Assembly: GCA_048268845.1 (NCBI GenBank) | Contig: JBLWUQ010000013.1 | Coordinates: forward strand, 1-64,000 | DNA length: 64,000 nucleotides | Source of the DNA: Muriiphilus sp048268845 | GTDB taxonomy: Bacteria > Pseudomonadota > Alphaproteobacteria > Rhodobacterales > Rhodobacteraceae | Direction of reading: 5' to 3' | Shown: one piece after another, positions 58,270-64,000 of the stretch | Position numbering within the stretch: the stretch's first letter is position 1 | How the letters are laid out: every line of letters begins with the position of its first letter | Made by a program: the position numbers and the translations under genes | The notes under the pieces: generated by a model | The model's database searches: none | What the model saw: only the letters and a program-made list of their open reading frames with translations | What the model was told of the DNA's origin: nothing

Positions 58270-59181
58270 TCAGGTCTCGGGCTGAATGAACGTGCCGTTG
58301 CGCAGGTCCGCCATCGCCTGACGCAGCTCGTCCTGCGTGTTCATCACGATCGGCCCGTGCCAGGCCACCGGCTCGCGGATCGGAGCACCCGAGACCAACA
58401 GGAAGCGCACCCCGTGCTCACCGGCCTGCACCGTGATCTCGTCGCCGGTGCCGAACCGGATCACCGTGCGGTTGCCCGACAGGTCGCGGATGTTGACCTC
58501 CTGCCCCATCACCTCTTTCTCCAGCCGCACGCCCTCCGGCGCCGAGGCATCGGCGAAGGCGCCCGCGCCCTCGAACACATAGGCAAAGGTGCTCTTGTAG
58601 GTGTCGACCGCAAAGGTCTTCTTCACCCCCGGCGGCACCGAGATGTCGAGGTATTGCGGGTCTGCCGCGATGCCGTCGACCGGACCGGACTTGCCCCAGA
58701 AACTGCCCACGATCACCCGAACCGCGGTGCCGTCGTCATCGACCACCACGGGAATGTCACCGCCCTTGATGTCCTGATAGCGCGGTGCGGTCATCTTGAG
58801 GCTCGATGGCAGGTTGGCCCAGAGCTGAAAGCCGTGCATTTCGCCCCTGGCGTTTCCGGTCGGCATTTCCTGGTGCATGATGCCGGAGCCTGCCGTCATC
58901 CACTGCACGTCACCGGCGCCCAGCCGGCCCGTGTTGCCCAGCGAGTCTCCATGTTCGACCTCGCCGGCCAGCACATAGGTGATGGTCTCGATGCCGCGGT
59001 GCGGGTGCCAGGGAAAACCCTTGAGGTAGTCGGACGGATGGTCGCCGCGGAAATCGTCGAACAGCAGGAACGGATCATGCGCCTTGGGGTCGTGAAACCC
59101 GAAGGCACGGTGCAGCCTGACCCCGGCGCCCTCGATCGTGGGCTGGGCCTGGGATTGTGCGAGAATTGGACGGATGGACAT
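58270..59181 (-). CDS. Pirin family protein
   Basis: 303 residues, bicupin. Metal-binding motif GFPWHPHRGIETITYVL (His, His, Glu) with the later GSGIMHQEMP; C-terminal cupin from about 170. Pirins act as quercetinase-like dioxygenases or transcription cofactors. Start MSIRPILAQS at 59181 follows AAAGGAG. Convergent with fghA, monocistronic as far as visible. Confidence 0.92.
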   Translation of the reverse strand: MSIRPILAQSQAQPTIEGAGVRLHRAFGFHDPKAHDPFLLFDDFRGDHPSDYLKGFPWHPHRGIETITYVLAGEVEHGDSLGNTGRLGAGDVQWMTAGSGIMHQEMPTGNARGEMHGFQLWANLPSSLKMTAPRYQDIKGGDIPVVVDDDGTAVRVIVGSFWGKSGPVDGIAADPQYLDISVPPGVKKTFAVDTYKSTFAYVFEGAGAFADASAPEGVRLEKEVMGQEVNIRDLSGNRTVIRFGTGDEITVQAGEHGVRFLLVSGAPIREPVAWHGPIVMNTQDELRQAMADLRNGTFIQPET

Positions 59182-59285
59182 GAGCGGTCTCCTTTCACCG
59201 GGAAAGGTAGGCCGCGCCGCGTTGTGCGACAAGCCGCGCCATTGTCAGTGGAAACGCACCCCCTGTGCGCAGGTGCACAGACAGA

Positions 59286-59903
59286 TCACGTGCCGCAGTT
59301 TTCGCCCTGAAAGCAAAGCTGCGGCGCGAAACGCGGCCGGGTCATGACCACGTCATGCACGGTGCGCGGCCCGATCCCGGTCAGGTTCTGCGAGAACGGC
59401 GGGGTGTATTGCTGGCTGGTCTCGACCACGATCACCCGCTCGCCCAGCGCGATCCAGGGCACGATCGGTTCGAGATGCTCCATCACGCCGGCGTTCGAAT
59501 AGGTCTCGACATCGTCGGTGGCCTTGGACCAGTCGCGCTTCAGCGTGCGGCTGGACTGGTCGCATTTCTCGGTGCAATGCACCACCGTCACGCGCACCCA
59601 GGCATCGGACTCGGCGCGGGTGAGGAACTCGTAGACCTGCTCCAGGCCGTTGAGATAGTTCATGTCGAGCGTCCGCGTCTCGCGCGACATCAGGTCGGAA
59701 ATCGCGTAGTTTGCCTTCATAGACAATGACTTGTTCTGATAGGCGTCGAACCAGGAGAAGGTCGCGAGAAACGTCCAGAGCACGAGCGGCAGGATCAGCA
59801 CGGCCTCGACCGTGACGCTGGCGCGCTCGTCGCGGCCAAACCGGCCGAGGGCCGAGGCGACGTGGCGCAGGGGCGCGGGATTACACATCGGTCCCATCCT
59901 CAT
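59286..59903 (-). CDS. TadE/TadF-like pilus-assembly protein (second)
   Basis: 205 residues. TadE-type N-terminal segment: RDERASVTVEAVLILPLVLW, with the acidic residue of the prepilin-like membrane helix (about 27-50), then a periplasmic part with two Cys pairs (HCTEKCDQ and LCFQGENCGT). An internal ATG at 59888 has a better ribosome site (AGGA, eight nucleotides). Its first ATG overlaps the preceding stop. Last of the three-gene Tad-like unit; no tadA, tadB, tadC or rcpA here. Confidence 0.82.
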   Translation of the reverse strand: MRMGPMCNPAPLRHVASALGRFGRDERASVTVEAVLILPLVLWTFLATFSWFDAYQNKSLSMKANYAISDLMSRETRTLDMNYLNGLEQVYEFLTRAESDAWVRVTVVHCTEKCDQSSRTLKRDWSKATDDVETYSNAGVMEHLEPIVPWIALGERVIVVETSQQYTPPFSQNLTGIGPRTVHDVVMTRPRFAPQLCFQGENCGT

Positions 59904-60442
59904 GGCTCGTTCACGAAGGTCGAGGACGCGGTCAGCGTGAAGCCGCCCGTGGGGTCCTTGGGCAGGTTCATCACGTAGTTCGTGGTGCCGAAGAACGGCT
60001 CGACCACGGCGCAGGCGCGCACCATCATCAGGTCGTTGAGCCCGCCCAGCACGAAGTCGAGCGCCGGCTGGATCTCCTCGTCGCGGTTCGCGCAGGTGAT
60101 GCCGGGATTCGGCAGGTTCCAGGTGGTGGTCGACACGCTGGTCAGTTCGATCATCATCGTGGCGTCGCAGTTCGGCAGGATCAGCGCATCGCGACAGATC
60201 CGCCGCTTCAACTCCTCACGGGTCGCCGGCTCCAGCGTGCCAAGTCGCAGGGACCGCACGTTGATGTCCAGCGCGCGTTCCAGCATCGTCGAACGCGCCA
60301 GGTACAGCGAGATCTCGAACGTCGACAGCAACAGCGTCATGAAGGCGGGAAACAGGATGACGAATTCGATCGTCGCCGTCCCGTCTTCACGCCGCAGCCT
60401 CCGTCCGAGGCCGCGCAGCATCTTTCCTGCCCAGGTCAGCAT
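59900..60442 (-). CDS. TadE-like pilus-assembly protein (first)
   Basis: 180 residues. REDGTATIEFVILFPAFMTL is the TadE membrane/prepilin-like motif with its conserved Glu (about 20-45); the rest is periplasmic with cysteines (RRICRDALILPNC, GITCANRDE). Starts one nucleotide after the TadG-like stop and overlaps the next gene. Minor pseudopilin-like role by family. Confidence 0.83.
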   Translation of the reverse strand: MLTWAGKMLRGLGRRLRREDGTATIEFVILFPAFMTLLLSTFEISLYLARSTMLERALDINVRSLRLGTLEPATREELKRRICRDALILPNCDATMMIELTSVSTTTWNLPNPGITCANRDEEIQPALDFVLGGLNDLMMVRACAVVEPFFGTTNYVMNLPKDPTGGFTLTASSTFVNEP

Positions 60443-60443
60443 C

Positions 60444-62129
60444 CTAGTTCACCAGCCTGAGCTTGCTGATCTCGCGCGCGATCGCCTCGAAGGCATCCGA
60501 CAGGTCGAGCCCGGTGACGTTGAAGTAATGCGCCGGGCTGTTGGCGCAGTTGCGCATGACCGTGGCGCTGGACGAAGTGACCTCGAAGCCGACGCTGAAG
60601 ATCGTGATGTCCTGATCCTTGGCGGCCGTGCAGATGGTTTGCAGGCGCGTGTTCTTGGTCGAGGTGCCATAATCCGACCCCGGCGTGGGAAGGAACGAGA
60701 ACTGGTTCCACCACGACCAGCTTTTCGCTGCCCAAAGCGCCGGGAAGTCGTACTGCAATGCGCCGTTGCCAAGCTCGTCATAGGTCGTGCAACGCCAGTC
60801 CCAATAGCCGCCCCACCAGCCGCTCTTGACCCAGACGTTTTCACATTGCTCGTAGGTTCCGGTGCCATAGGGATGGTCTTCCCAGCTGCTCGAATGTGGC
60901 CAGTAATACAGCCCGGTCGACTCGCGGTAGATCGAATAGCGGTAGTCGCTTCCGACCTTGTCGTTGGTGCGCCAGACCGGCGACGGGCCGGACCGGAAAT
61001 CGGCATAGAGGTAGTGCTGATCGGTGTTCACCCCGTCGGTCATCAGGACGATGACCTTTTCGACACCGCGTTCCTCCCATGCGAGCGGGCGGCCCTCGTA
61101 GTCTTCATCGACGACCGAGGACGAGATCAGCGAGGTCACGATCGGCTGCGTCGCCGGGTCGAGGAACGCCGCGCCCCATTTCATGCCGAGGTCGATCGAG
61201 GTGTTGCCACTCGCGCCCAGTGACGCGACCTTGCTGCGCAAGGCCGCCGCGTTGCTGCCCAGCACCATGAGTTCGCGCCAGGAATTGGTCGCGCAGGACC
61301 ATTGGCCGATACCGTTCCGGCCCGACCACGGGTCGAAATGCCCGGTGCGTTGCAGTGGCTGTGTCGGCGTGATCGCCGTGGTGTTGAAGTCGTTCGCCGC
61401 GAAGTTCACGCAGGACGAATAATTGTGCTCGGAAGTCGGATTGAACAGCGAAAGCAGGGATTCACCCACCAGAACCTGTTCGGAATAGGGGATGATGTTG
61501 ACCGAAACCTTGCCCGGCTCGATGGTGCAATCCACCGTCTCCTCCGCGTCGGCGGGGTTGCAGAGCACGATGTTGAGGAATTTCCGCGAGGCTTCGCGAA
61601 GCTCCCAGATCTTTGACTTGCCCGATGCCGAACTCCACGCCATCGAGCCTGAGACGTCGAGCACGAGTGAAATCTCGGTCTGGGAGGCGCTTTCCTCGGC
61701 GGCACCGGCCGCCGGCGCGGTCAATGTCTGGACGCCGGCGAACCGCAACAAGGTCGCGTTCACCGACATCGAGGCCGACGCCGTCACCCGGCGCGAGGTC
61801 AGCGTATCGACGACCTGGATGTCATCGGCGTCGATGTAGCCCGACAGCCCGGCCTTGTCGAAATAGTCGAGCACGACCGCTTTCGGGTCGAGCGGCTGTT
61901 TCATGCCCGCCGCCGCCAGCACTGCCCGGTCGAGCGTTGCCTGAAGCCGCGTGCGCTGCGCCTCATAGCGCATGAAATCGTAGCCGAGACCACCGGCCAC
62001 GAGCATCATCATGAGCAGGAAAAGTCCGAAGATGACCATCGAGCCATCCTCGGATCCCGCGAATCCCTTTCGGCCTCCCGAAGTTTCCCCCAAGCGCCTG
62101 TCGTTCACCCTACGGCCGAGCCATTTCAT
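60444..62129 (-). CDS. TadG-like protein with von Willebrand A domain
   Basis: 561 residues. N-terminal TadG-type membrane segment about 28-50 (DGSMVIFGLFLLMMMLVAGG); a vWA domain from about 150 with the metal-ion motif DVSGSM (D158) and, near 345-365, VIVLMTDGVN. Between them and after, an unusually Trp/Tyr/Ser-rich stretch (WSSSWEDHPYGTGTYEQC and WGGYWDWRCTTYDELG). Exported, membrane-anchored adhesin or pilus accessory by family. RBS AGAGAGG. Confidence 0.85.
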   Translation of the reverse strand: MKWLGRRVNDRRLGETSGGRKGFAGSEDGSMVIFGLFLLMMMLVAGGLGYDFMRYEAQRTRLQATLDRAVLAAAGMKQPLDPKAVVLDYFDKAGLSGYIDADDIQVVDTLTSRRVTASASMSVNATLLRFAGVQTLTAPAAGAAEESASQTEISLVLDVSGSMAWSSASGKSKIWELREASRKFLNIVLCNPADAEETVDCTIEPGKVSVNIIPYSEQVLVGESLLSLFNPTSEHNYSSCVNFAANDFNTTAITPTQPLQRTGHFDPWSGRNGIGQWSCATNSWRELMVLGSNAAALRSKVASLGASGNTSIDLGMKWGAAFLDPATQPIVTSLISSSVVDEDYEGRPLAWEERGVEKVIVLMTDGVNTDQHYLYADFRSGPSPVWRTNDKVGSDYRYSIYRESTGLYYWPHSSSWEDHPYGTGTYEQCENVWVKSGWWGGYWDWRCTTYDELGNGALQYDFPALWAAKSWSWWNQFSFLPTPGSDYGTSTKNTRLQTICTAAKDQDITIFSVGFEVTSSSATVMRNCANSPAHYFNVTGLDLSDAFEAIAREISKLRLVN

Positions 62130-62185
62130 GGCGAGCCCTCTCTGTGTTCATCACGGTCTCCCGCAACTACACCCCCTTTTACTCC

Positions 62186-62201
62186 GAGGTTCATTAACCT
62201 C
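62186..62201. promoter_or_regulatory. Palindrome GAGGTT-CATT-AACCTC
   Basis: Perfect 6-bp arms with 4-nt gap, about 57 nt before the TadG-like ATG; possible operator for the Tad-like operon. No convincing -35/-10 found for it. Confidence 0.35.
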
Positions 62202-62362
62202 TGATTCATGGCGGAATTTGGGCAGAAATAAGGTAATCGGCCGCGACTGGTTCGTCTCAATGGACAGACCACTTGCGCCTTCGCGGACCGGTGCGCGAAC
62301 GCGGACAATCGCCGGCAATTTCCTGCCGACAGGTAAGTATCCACCCACAAATCCTTGAGGGA

Positions 62363-62391
62363 TTGTGACAGGCCGCCACGCGGCTTATGTC
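62363..62391 (+). promoter_or_regulatory. pepF promoter candidate
   Basis: -35 TTGTGA (62363-62368), 17-nt spacer, -10 TATGTC (62386-62391), 27 nt before the pepF ATG. Confidence 0.45.
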
Positions 62392-62418
62392 TGGCACATG
62401 TTCGTTCCAGGAGTTCCC

Positions 62419-64000
62419 ATGCACGCCATTTCCCAGCACCTTCGTCATTTCAACACAAGTTCCGAAACCGGCGCCGCCGGTGGCTTCGGTCCCCTGCCCG
62501 ACTGGGATCTGACCGACCTCTACACCTCTCCCGACGCCCCCGAGATCGCCCGCGACCTCGCCAGGGTGGAAAAGGCCTGTGCCGATTTCGCCGCCACCTA
62601 CGAGGGCAAGCTCGCCACGCTCGACCCGCGCGGGATGCTCGCCTGCGTCCACGCCTACGAGGATATCGAGCGCGTCGCCGGGCGGCTGATGTCCTATGCG
62701 GGCTTGCGCTACTATCAGAAGACCACCGACTCCGAGCGCGCGCAATTCGTGCAGAACCTGCAGGAAAAGGTGACGGATTTCACCGCACCTTTGGTGTTCT
62801 TCACGCTCGAGATGAACCGGATTCCCGACGACGCATTCGCGGCGCTGATCGACGCCGACAAGGATCTGGCGCGCTACAAGCCGGTGTTCGACCGGATGCG
62901 CGCGATGAAGCCCTACCAGTTGTCCGATGAGCTGGAGAAATTCCTGCACGACCAGTCCGCCATCGGTGCCGCCGCCTGGAACAAGCTGTTCGACGAGACC
63001 ATCGCCGGCCTGACCTTCACGCCCGAGGACGAGGAACTGAGCCTAGAGGCCACGCTGAACCTCCTGACCGAACAGGACCGCGGCAAGCGCGAAGCCGCCG
63101 CGCGCGAGTTGGCGCGGGTGTTCGGCGGCAACATCCGACTGTTCTCGCGCGTGCACAACACGCTGGCCAAGGACAAGGAGATCGAGGACCGCTGGCGCAA
63201 GATGCCCACGGCCCAGACCGCGCGCCACCTCGCCAACCATGTCGAGCCCGAAGTGGTCGAGGCGCTGCGCAATGCGGTGGTCGCGGCATATCCGAAACTG
63301 TCGCACCGCTACTACGAGCTCAAGCGCAAATGGCTTGGCCTTGAGACGCTCGAGGTCTGGGACCGCAACGCGCCGCTCCCGATGGAAGAAACCCGCGTGA
63401 TCGGCTGGGACGAGGCGCGAACCACCGTGCTCGACGCCTATGCCGCCTTCGATCCGAAGCTGGCGAAGCTGGCCGAGCCGTTCTTCGACAAGGGCTGGAT
63501 CGACGCCGGCGTGAAGCCCGGCAAGGCGCCCGGCGCCTTTGCCCACCCCACCGTCACCGACGTGCATCCCTATGTGATGCTGAACTACCTCGGCAAGCCG
63601 CGCGACGTGATGACGCTGGCGCATGAGCTTGGCCACGGCGTGCATCAGGTGCTGGCGGCGGATCAGGGCGAGCTTCTGTCGCAGACCCCGCTGACGCTTG
63701 CCGAAACGGCCTCCGTGTTCGGCGAGATGCTGACCTTCCGCAAGCTGCTTTCCGCCGCAAAGGACCCGATGCAGAGAAAGGTGCTGCTGGCCGGCAAGGT
63801 CGAGGATATGATCAACACCGTCGTGCGCCAGATCGCGTTCTACGACTTCGAATGCAAGCTGCACGACGCCCGGCGTCAGGGTGAGTTGACGCCGGATGAT
63901 ATCAATGCGCTGTGGATGTCGGTGCAGGCCGAAAGCCTCGGCCCGGCCTTCGACTTCATGGAAGGCTATGAGACCTTCTGGGCTTACGTGCCGCACTTCG
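62419..64000 (+). CDS. pepF: M3-family oligoendopeptidase F, 5' part
   Basis: Cytosolic zinc endopeptidase for oligopeptides. 527 codons are present and the window edge cuts the C-terminal about 80 residues. Zinc motif HELGHGVHQ starts at about residue 402, with the third ligand Glu in LAETASVFGEM about 25 residues later; upstream EDIERVAGRLMSYAGL and the M3B fold helices. CAGGAG precedes the ATG. Assigned to the M3B oligoendopeptidase F group by size and order. Confidence 0.93.
   Translation, partial: MHAISQHLRHFNTSSETGAAGGFGPLPDWDLTDLYTSPDAPEIARDLARVEKACADFAATYEGKLATLDPRGMLACVHAYEDIERVAGRLMSYAGLRYYQKTTDSERAQFVQNLQEKVTDFTAPLVFFTLEMNRIPDDAFAALIDADKDLARYKPVFDRMRAMKPYQLSDELEKFLHDQSAIGAAAWNKLFDETIAGLTFTPEDEELSLEATLNLLTEQDRGKREAAARELARVFGGNIRLFSRVHNTLAKDKEIEDRWRKMPTAQTARHLANHVEPEVVEALRNAVVAAYPKLSHRYYELKRKWLGLETLEVWDRNAPLPMEETRVIGWDEARTTVLDAYAAFDPKLAKLAEPFFDKGWIDAGVKPGKAPGAFAHPTVTDVHPYVMLNYLGKPRDVMTLAHELGHGVHQVLAADQGELLSQTPLTLAETASVFGEMLTFRKLLSAAKDPMQRKVLLAGKVEDMINTVVRQIAFYDFECKLHDARRQGELTPDDINALWMSVQAESLGPAFDFMEGYETFWAYVPHF

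Larger units (their letters stand above)
62130..62418. other. 289-nt divergent region between the Tad-like operon and pepF
   Basis: Contains a perfect palindromic repeat near the Tad side (62186-62201), an AT-rich stretch about 62190-62240, and the pepF promoter near 62363. No open frame or RNA gene that I can support. Confidence 0.5.

Overview
The window is a dense, GC-rich piece of chromosome from an alphaproteobacterium of the Rhodobacterales (Rhodobacter/Roseobacter type). Evidence is gene content and order: tolQRAB-pal-cpoB next to tilS, ruvCAB, hflKC-DUF2065-degP, gor-rpiA, carD-fdxA, a SUV3-like helicase with an S4-domain gene, glutathione-dependent formaldehyde oxidation, DUF1127, DUF2842 and DUF6524-type small proteins, and C/G-ending codons throughout. 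No rRNA, tRNA, CRISPR array, insertion sequence or prophage was seen. Most of the window is core chromosome.

Layout. 1-9.5 kb (minus): tilS (cut by the window edge), cpoB, pal, tolB, tolA, tolR, tolQ, ybgC, a beta-helix membrane protein, thpR, a methyltransferase and an unknown 207-aa gene; this is the envelope Tol-Pal machine plus accessory genes. 9.5-12.7 kb (minus): ruvC-ruvA-[GIY-YIG gene]-ruvB, with a LexA-like site in the ruvC promoter. 13-20 kb: a DUF1127 gene (+), then on the minus strand rpiA, a PH-like membrane protein, gor, hflK, hflC, DUF2065 and degP (membrane proteolysis and redox defence). 20-29.5 kb: DUF454 protein, sdaA, thiN, a 674-aa acidic protein, DUF2842, purA, DUF6524, secG and pyrG. 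29.5-30.8 kb: two TerB-like genes around a DUF1330 gene. 30.8-37.6 kb: a polar amino-acid/amine ABC transporter, a class I glutamine amidotransferase, a glutamine-synthetase-like gamma-glutamyl ligase and a DegT-type aminotransferase, probably one uptake and catabolic unit for an amine or polyamine, with a perfect palindrome at the promoter of its enzyme half.

37.6-46.8 kb: small membrane protein, pepN, lytic transglycosylase lipoprotein, gatB, thioesterase, DUF4177, bolA, a J-domain protein and a CPA2 antiporter. 46.8-48.7 kb: cobT and cobS (cobalamin assembly). 48.7-54.8 kb (minus): glycosyltransferase-like gene, carD, fdxA, S4-domain protein, SUV3-like helicase and a TPR protein. 54.8-59.2 kb: SCP2 protein, alpha/beta hydrolase, S-(hydroxymethyl)glutathione dehydrogenase, S-formylglutathione hydrolase and pirin. 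59.3-62.1 kb (minus): an orphan TadE/TadF/TadG-like operon. The right edge cuts an M3 oligoendopeptidase F gene.

Recurring themes are promoters of the form TTGnnn-17 nt-TAnnnn; several starts lying only 5-6 nt beyond the -10 box (candidate leaderless mRNAs); many ATGA/TGATG stop-start overlaps; and a dispersed intergenic element (AT-rich core plus GC hairpin) in three copies. Promoters and operators were read by eye and are predictions.
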